DNA of 64,000 nucleotides from assembly GCA_013368325.1 (NCBI GenBank), contig JAACJK010000001.1, positions 1 through 64,000 on the forward strand, in the 5' to 3' direction. This document shows positions 1 to 11,092 of the stretch, piece by piece. Position numbers and translations under genes: made by a program. Position 1 is the first letter of the stretch; every line of letters starts with the position of its first letter. The DNA comes from Ephemerocybe angulata. Taxonomy: Eukaryota; Basidiomycota; Agaricomycetes; Agaricales; Psathyrellaceae. Under the pieces are notes generated by a model. That model was not told the DNA's origin. It made no database searches and worked only from the letters and a program-made list of their open reading frames with translations.

Positions 1-1550
1 GTAAGCGCGAATAAACGACGTATATGATATCAGACTCAGAAACGAAAAAAACAAACGCACAGCATCCAACCATCCTATCCTCGATACACAGTGAACGCCG
101 CTCCCAACATGTGCTCGTCGTAGTGCCCGCCGATCAGCGTCGGGTCGCTCCCAGCACCGTACGCCCCACCGTCCAACGCCTGGCTGAAATCCGAGCCGAA
201 CTCGAGGCCGTACCGCAGAGCTCGTCCTGATTGAAGTTCATCTTCCCGTTCGCGATGCCATTGTTGCTGAAGCCGTTGGCTTGCTCGCCGAGGAACGCGG
301 GGGAGATCGAGCTCAAGTCCCAGTTGTTATCGAGCATCGCCGGCGCGCCGTTCCATCCCCAGCTGTACTGGCTGAAGTCTTGCTGCGTCGGCTCCTGGTG
401 GTGCAGCTCCCCATGGAGGTCGAGTTCCGCCTGCGATGTCGAAAGAGTGGGGTCGAGCGGGCCCAGCAACTCGAAGTCGTTGGGCGGCTGCAACGAGGTG
501 CGAGGTGTGGAAGGAGTAAGGGAGCGCCGCAGAGGAGGGGGTGAAGGGACCGTTGACAGGTGAAGCGGGACTTGACGATCCTGGACGAGCCGGATGAGGG
601 GGCTGAGATCCGTTCGAGGGGCGAGAGGATAGGGCCGTTGTTCGGGGTGAGGTGAGAGAGGGGTGTAAGCGACGATCGGCGGAGTTGGGGAGGTTGGTTG
701 AAGAGGTTTTGAATGTACTCCATCGACTGGGATGGTAGCAACGTCAGCTTTGAAAACGGTACAATAAACGGAGTACTCACGACGAAGTTGGGGTTAAACT
801 GGTTCGTGGCCAACGAAGGGGAGCGTACGATGCACTCGGTACCCAATCGAAGCCGTTCCCGAGGTTTTCGGAGGGCATTTTCGCGAGGAGAGGACCAAGG
901 AGACCCGTATCCTCAGACGCAGCCTGAGGATGGAGGTGGTGCACGGCGGGGAGCGAGATCTCCTGGTAGCGCGACGCCGACTGCTGCTGGGGCACGAAGA
1001 TCTTCACACCATCCTCCGGGCTGCTCGCCGAGGAACGCGGGGAGATCGAGCTGAGGAACCCAGTTGTTGTCGCGGGCGCGCCATTCTACCAGCTGTACTG
1101 GCTGAGACCTGCTGCGTCTGCTCTTGTGGTGCAGCTCCGCGGGAAGGACGAGCTCCACCTACGATGTCGAAAGATTGGGGTCGAGCGGATCGAGCGGGCC
1201 CAGCGACTCGAAGTAGTTGGGAGGCTGCAGCGAGGTATGGAAGGAGTAGGGGAGCCCTGCGGACGAGGGGTGACTTGATGAGCCTGAGGATGGAGCCAGA
1301 CGAGGGCAGATATACGTTCGAGGGCGAGAGGATGCGATCGTGCTAGGGTGATGTGGGAGAGGAGCACGAGCGAAGCTGGGGAGGTTGGTTCAACTTGGTT
1401 GAAGAGGTTCTGCATATACTCCATCGACTGGGATGGTGGAGAGGTTAGCGTCGAAGGAGGTGCGGAAAACAGGGCACTCACGACAAGATTGGGGTTGAAC
1501 TGGCTCGTGGCCATCGAAGGGGGAGCGTAAGATGCACTCGGTACCCAGTC
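1..1550 (-). repeat. Tandem partial gene duplication (two copies of the HMG gene 3' part)
   Basis: Segment 1-~870 and segment ~1000-1550 align in direct orientation. Both contain the stretch around tactccatcgactgggatgg (about 715 and 1418), the block ending in a start-like ATG region at about 800-850 and 1510-1540, and the block around ctcgccgaggaacgcgggg (about 282 and 1023). Divergence between the copies is considerable, with many indels, so the duplication is not very recent. Confidence 0.75.
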
Positions 1551-2088
1551 GAAGCCGCGAGGGGAACCGTATCCTCAGACGCAGCCTGGGGATACAGGCG
1601 GTGCACGACGGGCAGGGAGGCCTCCTGATACCTCGACCTCCTTTTCTTCTCCTTCGCGAGGTTCTCCCAGTTCTTCCTGTCCTCAGCGGGGAGGCTCTTC
1701 CACTGCGCTGGCTGATCTTCTTGCTGAGATCGGCTTGACGTTGCTATCCTCGCAGCACTTCCGTCGAAAGAAGATGAACGAGTTCTTGGGGGGCTTGATG
1801 TAGACCTCGTCGCCCTTCTGGGCCGATGCTCGGTCCTATCGAGGATTTTCGGCGCTTGTGCATCGAGGGCGTGGGGGATGCGGAACGCAGCGAGTCCGGG
1901 GTGAAGGAGCCTGTGTATTGAGGGTGGTTGCTGGAGGGTGTAGGAAGCGAACAGATTGTGGTCGGGCTCGAAGGGAGAGTAGGAGGGGGACGAGTAAGGA
2001 CTGTCGGATGGTAATCGGCGCTAATCACACAGAAATCAGAACAAATCACCTCAAAATCACATTCACGCTCCGCTTTGTCGGAGTCCAA
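1..2088 (-). pseudogene. HMG-box transcription factor gene, frameshifted, with tandemly duplicated C-terminal part
   Basis: HMG-box proteins bend and bind DNA; in basidiomycetes this class includes mating and pheromone-response regulators. Reading the minus strand, an N-terminal Ser/Pro-rich stretch starts near 2088. It leads into an HMG box spread over about 1815-1610 in several frames: YIKPPKNSFIFFRRK, then QADLSKKISQR, then WKSLPAEDRKNWENLAKEKK. At least two frame changes fall inside the box, and another lies before it near 1825. The part after the box occurs twice, at about 1000-1550 and about 1-870. Both copies carry QFNPN, PSQSMEY(I/M)QNLFNQ, SQYSW and AFLGEQ. The window edge cuts off the 3' end. 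The box identity is clear from its sequence. Whether this is a true pseudogene or partly a consensus-error product is open, because the SLM1-like gene nearby also shows single-base indels. Confidence 0.6.
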
Positions 2089-3634
2089 GCAGGGAGCTTC
2101 GGCCGCTTCCAGCTCCAGATCCAGGCCGGCATCGGGTACTTCAACTCCGCCAGCGGCCGTGCTGCCTCATGCCTGGCCGATCCAGGCCCTTTCTGAAGGA
2201 TTTCCTACGGATTTCTCCTACCGAAAGCATCTCATTTCCATGAACCAAATTTCACGCGGAAGTCTGTAGGAACATTTGGACTTCTCAGTAATTACTCGCC
2301 TTTTCAGACCCAAGAAATGTTATATTACTTCCCAAGTGAAACCGTGTTGGAATAGACATGTAAATGTCATTGTTTTGAGCGCTATTTTCACGTTCTGAAG
2401 CTTAAGGAATGGATTCGTTTTGCGACGCGAATTCTCAACGAGAAATATCTCGAAAGTCCATCCTTTCACGCCTGTGGATGGCGATACAGAACATTCCTGA
2501 AAGTCCCACGCTTCCCTCAAGGTTTTTTTCTATGTGAAAAGGCGCAATGCCCCTTGTGTGTAACGTAAACTCGGTGCATCGACCCCATTTCAGATTTAAA
2601 AGATAAGTTCAGAGCGCGCAAGAACTATTCTAAGACATGATATGATAATTGATCAAACAAACGATTGAGACAATGCTTGGCCAATGACCGACCGACCACG
2701 TCAGGATGATTGATTCTCGCGACCTCACCCAATGGGTCGAGTTACAGGTGGTAAGTAATTCGGATTCCGGAATCCTTCTCCCTGCTGGATTTCTTGAGAC
2801 CCTTGCCAGACGGACGTATTGAGAAGCACATCATCACGACAGTGCGACACAGTGCGCCAAATCACAGGACAGCATGCTGGACGCCGGCCGTCAAGTGGGC
2901 ATTACTTATCGTGATAGCGATTGAACGAACGACTTGCGGATGCGCGGGGCCGAGCGGCCGGCCGGCAGGACTGGATGATTTTTGGATGATTTGCGCTTTC
3001 TTTAATTGCTGGCGGGAGTTGACTCGGAGCTGCTTCGTTGAGAACTGGGCACTCGTTGGTGGCTGCACGATTGAAGTCGCAGACAGGATGTACGTACGTT
3101 TGTTTGATGAGCTGTTTTCTCGGCTGCGAACGACTCTCCCCCGCGCCTCTGCTTCGTGTCACTGCCATGCAATCCGGGGACTCGACTATCCATCCTGTCA
3201 ATGCGCGAGGTTGATAGCAAGTTGATAGACAGACGACTATAGCCAGCCTCATGCCGGATCACCCTAGATTTATTCCATTGTACGCTAGCTATTTGGAAGA
3301 AGATTGGCCTTGCATTTCCCCAGACAGAAGTGCAATATAATCGAACCTAGATATGTATACCGCGTTCATTTTTTCCTCCGGGGCGCAACCTGCCAAAAGG
3401 GCTCGATAATAATATTAGTAACTTGTAAGCCCACTATGTATTATGCACAAAGCCTTTCAAGCACAAGCTATAACAAATCCAACTCTCTCTACTCCCTCTA
3501 ATAATCCGCCTAACTAGACGATCGACCGACCGACCCTACGCCCTGGAAGTCGTCCTGAGGCCCGAGCGGGACCTCTGTTGATAACCGGCCGGCCCGTGGG
3601 GGTGGGAATTTGAAAGGGGAGGGTTAGGGCAGTG
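2089..3634. other. Intergenic region, no supported gene
   Basis: The region lies between the start of the HMG relic and the promoter of the SLM1-like gene. The longest open frames here have no recognisable motif and overlap one another on both strands. I see no transposon ends or RNA gene. Confidence 0.5.
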
Positions 3635-3642
3635 TGACGTCA
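3635..3642. promoter_or_regulatory. CRE-like palindrome TGACGTCA upstream of SLM1-like gene
   Basis: A perfect ATF/CREB-type palindrome lies about 280 bp before the start codon. It is followed by a pyrimidine-rich tract at 3660-3700, typical of fungal transcription start regions, and by a CAC/ACC-rich leader at 3825-3910. Binding is inferred from the motif only. Confidence 0.45.
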
Positions 3643-3918
3643 GCTTTGGTTGGGCGGTGACGTTCCTTTCCTTTCCTTCCTTGCTCCTTTCCACGAGATC
3701 GTAGACACGGGCGGTTTCGTTTCGCCCGCGCCTGCCTGTTTCGCTTCTTCTTCATTTCAAACCATCTCTTCACCTACGTTCTCTCAAACCACGACACTCT
3801 CGGCGATACACAACGCACGCCGGTATCACCACCACCACACCAACGCCACCACCACCACCAACACCAACATTCAACACCACACCACACCACCGACGCACCG
3901 AACCCCCACACCCCCAGC

Positions 3919-6900
3919 ATGAACCCCACCGACCTCGGGCCGTCTGCCTCCTCCTCAGGCGGCAACCTCGCCCGCGCACCCTCGCGTGCCTCCCGCGCCT
4001 CCCGCGCCTCGAGAGGCTCCGCGGGGACCGGGCTCAGCAAGAGCCAGAGCCTCATCAAGAAGAACATCGAGCTGCAGGATTTGAAGCCGGCGGATGTGCT
4101 CATTGAGCGGTTTGTGGCGTGGAAGGCGATTGTGAAGCAGTTGACGGCGTATTTTGAGGTGCGTGGGCTTCTTTCTTGTGTGGGGAGTTGAGGGGGAGGG
4201 GGTGGAGGGGGTGATGGTTGGATGGTTGGTTGAATGGATAGATGGCTGACGTTGTTTTGAACCTTGGTGTAGGGCATCGCGGACATCCAGAACAACACGG
4301 CAAAGGAGATGGTGAAACTCGCGGGCTCATCCAGGTGCCGTTCAAGAGCGGGAACCAGTTCCTCGGCGAGGGCGGGCTCCAGGTACTTTTCCTTCCTTTC
4401 CTTCTCACCCTTTCTCCTTTCTCCTTCTCCTACTCCTCCTCCTCTCCCCTCTCCCATCCCTCCTATCCCTGCTCCTACTCCTTTTCTACAAAACCCCTAT
4501 CCGAACACCCCGAACGAACCCCCGAATGAGTGAGAGCTGACGCTCTCCGCCCGCAGGACGTCTTCTACAACATCCGCGACAAGACGCGCACGATTGCGGA
4601 CCAGCACGCCAACCTCGGGCGCACGGTTGATAGTAGCATTGTCGAGCATTTGAGGAAGCTTGGGGCGGAGATTAAGGCTCATATTAGGGTGTGTATCGAT
4701 CTTTCTTTCCCTTCTGTTCTCTTCCGCGCTCGCCTTGTTCTTATCGTTCGTCCGTTCGTTAACGGCGACGGCTGGTGTTTGGGTATGTGTGGGCGTGCGC
4801 CTCGGGCCTTCGGGCCTTCGGGATGGGCGAGGCATGGTACTCATACTCGTACCGTTCTTCTGCCCTTCCGTCCGTCGATCGTGCATGGGCCTTCGATGCG
4901 GCCCGCTCTCTCTCCCTTTTCACCCTCACCCTTCCCGATCCCCTCCACGCGCTCTTTACCTTGGTCGTGGTGCTGGTGATCGTGGTGCAGGTGGACGGAC
5001 GTGTTCTCGATAATGAAGGCGTCTATCGTCCGTCCGTCTGTGCGCGTGTGAGCGGGTGTACACGGGTCTTTCTCGTATGTTGGGTTGTTCGATCTGTCGC
5101 CGCCGTTCGTTCGCTTTCGTTCCTTCCCTGATATTTCGACTCTTTTCTCCTCTTTCTCTTTCTCTTTCTCTTTCTCTTTCGCGCTCGTTCGCCTTTCTTC
5201 TTGACTCTTCTTGACTCTCTTTCGTTCATTCGTTCGTTCGTTCGTTCGCCTTCGCCCGTCTGTCCGTTCGCTCCTTCGTTCGTTCGCGCGTCCGTTCGCG
5301 CCTTCGCTCCTTCGCCTACGCATACCCCCGCTCGTGCCTTCCTTCCCCCAATACTATTACTGACATCATCCTCCCCCACCCCGCAGAACGTCCAAAACGA
5401 CACAGGCAAACTCGCGGCGGGCGTCGCGAAAGAAAGAGAGCTGAGCACGAAGCTGGTGGGCGAGCTCGCGAATGCGGTGAGCATGTATAAGAATACGCCG
5501 ATGAGTTTGGCGGCGAGGAGTGATCCGTGAGTGCTTTTCTTCGTTTCGGGGTTTCGTTCGTTCGTTCGTTCTTTTTTTGGGCGTTTGGAGAGCTTGGTTA
5601 TCGGTTCTTTGAGAGGTGGTGGTGGGGCGCGGTGGGGTGTTGTGTCGGCGATGCATGGCTCTGCGATGCGGGACGGATGCGGGGTTGGACATGGTTGGGT
5701 GCTCTTGGGTCTGCGTCGTGTGCGATGTGGGATCCTGGGCGCGACCTCAGCCAAACCGCGATGGGCGTCCCTTGTGCGCGGTGGTTTGGTGTGCGCCTGT
5801 GTCGGCGTGTCGGTGTCTTGGATTTGGTGCAGGTGTCTTGGGATCGTTTGGGGTTCTCGGTCATTTGTGCGTTTGGGTTGGTATTTGGATATGGTTGGCG
5901 CCTGTGTAGAGGCATTCGAGGGCGATACTTGCCTGTGCAAGCACGGGACGGGTGCGGGGATGGCCATGGTTGGGTGTTCTTGGCTCTGCATCGGGGTGCG
6001 ATGTGGCCTTTGGGCGCGACCTGTCGCACTCCTTGTGTTCAGTCCCTTGTGAGCGGTGGTTTGGTTCTGGCCTGTGTGGGATGTCAGTGTCGTGGAGTTG
6101 GTGCAGGTGTCTTTGCCTTGGATGGAGCTCGATTTGAAGTGTGTCTTCGAATGAGGCTCTCGCTCGTTGGGCTCGGCGATCGGGGTGTTTGTGTTCTTTG
6201 GAGAGGTGGTGTTGGTTTTGGATTCGTCGTTGCGACTTTCGTTCCTTCGTTCATTTGTTTGAGTCTTCGGCTCTTCTTCTGTTTCGGGATTGGTGGTGCT
6301 TCACTTTGCGGGGAGGAGGGGAGTGCTTGTCCCGCGTCGATGTGCCGCGTCGCACTGCTGGCTTCAATTTGTGGGGAGGGTGAGCCGGGTGTGCCGCGCT
6401 CTTTGGCTAGCCGTCTACTCTGAATCGAGCTGGAATGCGGCGACGCTGCCTTCAGGATTGGATGGCCACGCCTGACTCTGTTCTCCCATTCTCATTTCGA
6501 CTACTTTCTTTCCTCTATTACATCTCCCCTTCTTCTCTCCGCACATGCTGACACCTTGATCGCCCGCCAGGTACCTCGCGAACCAAGCCGTCTCGAAGCA
6601 GCTCCAGCGCCAAGTCCTCGAAGAGAACCTGCTCCAAAAGTCGATCATCATCATGCAGCAGAACAGCGCGCACTTCGAGGAAGGCATCGTGCGCTCGATC
6701 CAGTCCGCCTGGGCCACGTTCAGCGAGTGGCATTCGCGCGCGACGCAGGCGGAGATGGCGATCTACGACTCGCTTGCGGAGCATATGGCCAGTCTCACGC
6801 CCGAGCGCGAGTGGGTGAGCTTTGCTGCGCGTTCAGACCATTTGTTGGATCCAGAGACGCCGTTGAGGGACCCGGAGTTCATCGTGTATCCGCTCAAGGA

Positions 6901-8180
6901 CGATCCGAGTGTTGTTCCGGTGCATACCGGGAATTTGGAGCGCAAGTCCTCTTTTACGAGGAGTTATAAGGAGGGGTATTATGTGCTTACGCCGGCGGGG
7001 TTCTTGCATGAGTTTGCGAGTAGTGATCCGGGAGTGGCGGGGGCGTTGACGCCGAGCTTTAGTTTGTTTTTGCCGAATTGTACGTTGGGGCCGGCGAGTG
7101 GGGTGGGGGCGAGGAGTCATAAGTTTCATGTGGAGGGGAGGAGGGATGGGATGGGGACTGTTAAGGCGGGGGCTGGTGGGGGGAGTCGGATTAAGGCGCT
7201 TTTGGGAGGTGAGTTGCGTTTTGTGGTTTGGGTTTTTGGGCTATCTCGAGTCGACCTGAATACGGCCCGATGCTGATGTACGTTTACTCGTTGTAGGTGA
7301 AGGCGGGTCGGGCTCGAAAGCGTGGACGTTCCGCGCGAGGTCGCACGAGGATATGATGGAGTGGTGGAACGACATGCGCATGCTCTGCGCGCGGTACCTC
7401 GTTGCGTCCGAAGCTCTTCGGCGCTCGGGCCTGTGGAGGCTGCTGTCAAGAGCGTCGGGTATGCGAGCGAGGGTGAAGATGAGGGCGAGTACGATGAGGG
7501 GAGTAGTGTGGAGGAGGAGGGGGGCGAGTATGTGTACACTGTGAATGAGCGGTATGTTGTAAGGGAGGAGCATGTTGGAGGGCATGAGGGGGAGGCGCCG
7601 CCGGGGTATGGTGGGCATGGGAGGTATGCTGAGGTTGGGCCGAATGGGTATGCGGTACGTCGTCGTCGTTTTTCTTTGGTATGAGGGGGGATGCTGATTG
7701 GGTTGTGTTGTGGGGGGTGTAGATTGATAAGAAGACGGGTGGGGGAGGGTATGGGTATGGGAGGAGTCCGTATGAGAGGAGTCCGTATGAGGCGGAGGCG
7801 CCTGCGCCTGTGGGAGTGGGCCGTATGGGCACACCGGTGGGTACACGGCACATGAGCATGAGCAGGAGCGGGCACATGACGAGGGACGTGGGCATGGGGA
7901 GGCCGATAGGAATGTGGAGAGGAGGGCGAGTCGGAGGCAGATGGAGAAGAAGCCTGAGGGGCGGATTGTGCATGCGAGTGGGACGCCGCCTCCGCCGCCG
8001 GTGGTGATTGAGGTGGTGAAGGGGTATGCGTTGAGGGATCCGGGTGTTGTGGGGCAGGATGATACTGGGGGGATGGGTTTGGGGATGAGGATATTTATGA
8101 GAGGGAGGAGAGGAGGGGGGAGTAGTGGGGGCGGGGTGTTGAGAGGCGATGGACTTGGATATTTGTTGGTTCTGTTCTGA
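3919..8180 (+). CDS. SLM1: SLM1-like phosphoinositide-binding BAR/PH domain protein
   Basis: Slm1/Slm2 proteins bind PtdIns(4,5)P2 at the plasma membrane and act downstream of TORC2 at eisosomes. Inferred exons are 3919-4158, 4273-4382, 4557-4688, 5387-5526, 6571-7208, 7297-7654 and 7723 to about 8125 or 8180, all with GT-AG borders and matching phases. The N-terminus is Ser-rich. An F-BAR-like helical region covers roughly residues 60-300 (IADIQNNTAKEMVKL, RDKTRTIADQHANLGRT, EENLLQKSIIIMQQNSAHF). A PH domain covers roughly 318-450 (VPVHTGNLERKSSFTR to WWNDMRMLCARYLVASE). A charged tail includes RRASRRQMEKKPEGR. The family frame is kept only if one base is restored at each of four sites: 4323-4325, 7427-7429, 7818-7822 and 8067-8072. 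All four are missing bases in G/C runs, which suggests consensus errors in a live gene. The last one decides whether the stop is at 8123 or 8178. Confidence 0.9.
4689..5386 (+). repeat. 698-bp intron with CTTTCT and CGTT microsatellites
   Basis: This third intron of the SLM1-like gene is about ten times the usual basidiomycete length. It is strongly pyrimidine-rich on the plus strand. It holds a (CTTTCT)n tract at about 5150-5180 and (CGTT)n tracts at about 5220-5300. The splice borders are GTGTGT and CCGCAG. Confidence 0.75.
5527..6570 (+). other. 1,044-bp G/T-rich intron of the SLM1-like gene
   Basis: This fourth intron begins GTGAGT and ends CGCCAG, and its phase fits the flanking exons (SD-P/YLANQ). 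The sense strand is G/T-rich, with an early (CGTT)n tract near 5550. Open frames inside it, such as 5527-6423, have low-complexity composition (Cys, Trp, Gly, Val) and no motif, so I treat them as artefacts. Confidence 0.7.
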
Positions 8181-8768
8181 GATGTAATGGTACTTTTTGG
8201 ACGGTTTCGTTTATGTAGTGGGTTTGGAATCTTGTTGTATCATGTATGTTAGTGAATATGGAACCAAGGTGGATGTGGCGATTGGGTGTTTGTATGTTCG
8301 TTAGGCTTTGGAACCGGAGTGAGCTGGAGCGGGAGCGGTCCGAACGTGAGATACGATTGAGGAGACACGATGAATCGAGAGATGTAATTGCAAAAACAGT
8401 GGTTCACAAGGTTTCAATTGAGCGAAACCTGTTGGACTAGCGCGTAGCGCTGTTCTGCCGCCCTCATCGTCCCGTTAGGCGCCTGTGTCTGTAATCTTCT
8501 TGACCACGACGAGTTATTGACCAAACTTATGGACATTGGTCATGGACTCTTTCTTAGAATAGAGTAGAGTAGAGGGCCGAGGCTCGAGTAGTGGTTTGGT
8601 CACGGACACACACCATTGGACACTTAATCAGCATTGTAGCATTAGACTCAGAGATCCTTGTAGATTCGTTCTTCATTCATTCATTCATCATTGTTTTCAG
8701 ACTTGCACATCGTTCCTCGCGCTTATTATCGGGATCCAAAGACCGTTGTACAGACTAGAATTCAGAGA
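8181..8768. other. Intergenic region between convergent SLM1-like and GST1 genes
   Basis: This is the 3' flank of both genes. Homology with the second GST copy begins near 8737. I see no further gene. Confidence 0.5.
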
Positions 8769-9870
8769 TCAGGCTTTGGGCCGAAACTCCTCCAGAACCT
8801 TCTTCCACGACGGCCGCTCCGTCAGGTCCTTAAACCACCTTGATAAGATGCGAAGTATATCATCGTCAGTAATGTTGTGTGAGTAATATGTAGACTCGAT
8901 CCGTTACACTCACCTTGCGACATTGGGCCTAGATTCAATCGCGGTGCTTCCCGTAGCCGGTAGTGCCACAGCGGGAGGGATGTGGAAGAGATCGGCGAGT
9001 GTGATGGCGTCGCCCGAGAGATACTTCTGCTTAGAGAGTATCTTCTCGTACACGTCGAGGTTCTTCTCCAGGTTGGCAAGAAGCGAGGCGACTGCCTGGG
9101 GGTCAGTGGGCTGGCCGAGGAAGCTGACCGGCGCAGAGCATTAGTATGAACTTTGCCAGATGAATACCTGAAGCTTGCGAGACGTACCGGGGCTTAACGA
9201 GCGCCTCATAAACAGCGCCGGTGGCATAGGGGTTGAAGTTGCAAAGCTCAATAGAAGCGGCCTGCTCAAAAAGAGCCTCCGCTTTGGGGTCAGTCGGGAT
9301 GAGTTTAGTACCCTGATCTGGGTACTTCTTTTCGATGTATCGGCATATCGCCCGGCTTTCGTACAGGATGAAGCCGTCATCGTCCTTCAAGTTCGGAGAC
9401 ATGAATAGTCAGGATCGTGATGCCAAATGAAACATTGGAAGTTGGGGATAGGTTATGCTCACGATGTAGGGCACTTTGGCGAAGGGCTGTTTCTCCAGGT
9501 GATCGGGCGTGAACTGTTCGCCCTTGACCAGGTCGACGTCGACGAAGGTGAATGGGACTTGCTTCTCGTATAGCACGGTTGCGACGCGCTTGGTGCATCC
9601 GGATTGCGGGTTCCCGAAGAGAGTGAGGACCATTTCAAAATGGGGTGGGTGGGGTTACTGGTATTTGAGATGAGTGGGGTTGGATTGGATGGTGAGTCTT
9701 TCCTTGGAACTTGCGGTATGTTTTGTACTTTAGCCTATCCCTATAAATAGATTTGCTTCGAGTCACAAAGTACAGAGTCACACCCCTGTCAAGCGCAATT
9801 CCATTCCATCCGCGAACTCAGCGAATCTGTTTCTAAGCTCAAGATGAACCTTGTCACCGCCATTACGCAG
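8737..9870. repeat. Segmental duplication, GST arm 1
   Basis: This roughly 1.13-kb segment, covering the GST gene, its promoter and a short stretch beyond, matches 19970-21058 in the same orientation. Shared landmarks outside the coding part are the 3' flank around ggatccaaagaccgttgtac and the upstream stretch gagtcacaaagtacagag. Confidence 0.85.
8769..9633 (-). CDS. Glutathione S-transferase (phi-like), copy 1
   Basis: Glutathione transferases conjugate glutathione to electrophiles in the cytosol. Minus-strand exons are 9463-9633, 9188-9384, 8914-9123 and 8769-8838, giving about 215 residues, a full-length GST. The thioredoxin-like N-domain has the Ser-type motif SGCTKRVATVLYEKQVPF (catalytic Ser near residue 11), the cis-Pro loop KVPYI, and the glutathione-contacting DDDGFILYESRAICRYI, in which E-S binds the gamma-glutamyl group. 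The helical C-domain contains EKNLDVYEKILSKQKYLSG, ITLADLFHIP and RPNVARW. The SxxTxRV pattern points to the phi class (GSTF) known from some basidiomycetes. All splice sites and phases agree, and the gene looks intact. A TATA-like element lies near 9740. The gene and its flanks recur at 20.0-21.1 kb. Confidence 0.93.
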
Positions 9871-10483
9871 GCGCTCATTACTGCACCATCGAATTTTGAG
9901 TAAGTCCTTTCTCCTCCCCTCGGCGCCGAGTTCGCCTACAAAACAGTGCCGATGCACATAAAAACATTACCTGCCGCCATTGCGCACCATTCCGTTGTCG
10001 TTGTCACCGATTTTTTCTTTCGCATAACTCAGAAGGCCAATGCGGCCAATGAAAGGGGTACAAGAGACGTCTACTCCTCAACCACTGTTCGTAGAGCCCC
10101 TACATGGCGGACAGCCTATGGAACAAAAACCTGGAGCGGCGTCGAAGAGTACCCCACCGTGTTGAGCTCGTCGAGGGCGACGTGGGGCATCGAAACGCGA
10201 ATCGCTGGCCGTGCGTCCGTGCGTGGAAACAGCTGCGGTGAAATCTCAGAAGCACCATGCGTTACAGGGGGGCACCACGATAGCGAGCGATGAAATGTGG
10301 TCAACCACATTTCATCAACACGTCAGCAATGAGATATGTGGGCCAATGAGTACTGGCTAAACAGCATTATTATTAGCTGCTAGTTGAACTAAATTGGGAC
10401 ACGTCGGCCCACCTTCGAGTTTTAGCCCACATAAACATTTACTATGCTGCCATCGGCGAGATTATTGTCGTGTGCCGACCTGG
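9634..10483. other. GST1 promoter and intergenic region
   Basis: The region holds the GST1 promoter and a short plus-strand reading frame from an ATG at 9844 (MNLVTAITQALITAPSNF) followed by a possible GTAAGT donor at 9900. In the second GST copy this ATG is ACG, so a divergent gene here is doubtful. The longer open frame at 9946-10293 has no recognisable features. Confidence 0.4.
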
Positions 10484-10966
10484 TTAGGTCCAAGTTCCTC
10501 CCCCAGACACGAGCCGGGCCCTCGCCAAGGCTCCAGCCGAAAGACCAATGTTGGTAAGCTTTGATCGGGCCATTGCGAGGGACTCTTCAGCGCCGCAGGC
10601 AATCCTCTGCGACTGGGCCTTTGCACCGCCAGCCTTGTGGGTGAAGTATATCATCCTGGCTGCCACCCATCGAGCTGTCAGCGATTCACCGTTGTCGGCG
10701 CTCAAAGCGCGACGGTGTGCTGTGACGGCCTCTTCGAGAAAGGAGCGGAGGGAGTGTTGGAAAGGGACCTCCACCGCGCTCCGTTCGTACATGAGCGGGG
10801 TATCAACTGCAGCTCGGGCGTTGAGGAGGTCAGAATCCTGGGCCATACAGAAGGTTAGAGCCTAAGGCGAAAGTGTGGGCTGCGTGCGTACATTGGGGCC
10901 TAACGCTTGCGCGACGGTGCCGAGGAGAAGGGCTGAGAATGTGGTGAGAATGAATGTAAATCTCAT
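10484..10966 (-). CDS. Small secreted protein, family A, member 1
   Basis: The function is unknown. There are two exons, 10892-10966 and 10484-10837, separated by a GTACGC...CAG intron, giving 142 residues. The first exon encodes a signal peptide (MRFTFILTTFSALLLGTVAQA), likely cut after AQA. The mature protein contains a short conserved block, VPFQHSLRSFLEEA followed by HRRA, which recurs in the gene at 32.4 kb as IPFQPSLRAFLEEA and HRRA. I found no cysteine pattern and no known domain. The start is the only ATG giving a signal peptide. A TATATA element lies about 95 bp upstream, and a hAT-type MITE sits 126 bp upstream of the start codon, inside the likely promoter. I infer export into the medium or cell wall from the signal peptide. 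Confidence 0.75.
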
Positions 10967-11092
10967 GTTGAGAATGGTCGGGGAGTAGAGGTTAGGGATT
11001 CAAGTGTCGCCTTAAATTCAAGGAGATGATGGGGCCAGAGCCTCCGAGATGTGACTGAGTTATATAGTTTTTTACTAGCTCTGAGCTGGGAG

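Noticed and set aside
5023..5991. 322-codon minus-strand open frame
   Set aside because: Antisense to repeat-rich introns; Arg/Glu/Lys periodicity comes from CTTT and CGTT microsatellites.
5527..6423. 298-codon plus-strand open frame
   Set aside because: It lies wholly in intron 4 of the SLM1-like gene, whose splice sites fit; its composition is low-complexity and no motif is present.
7126..7875. 249-codon minus-strand open frame
   Set aside because: Antisense shadow of SLM1-like exons 6-7; Pro/His/Thr-rich because the sense strand is G-rich.
9844..10293. Divergent gene opposite GST1
   Set aside because: The ATG is not kept in the duplicated arm at 21.0 kb (ACG), and the downstream frame has no recognisable feature.
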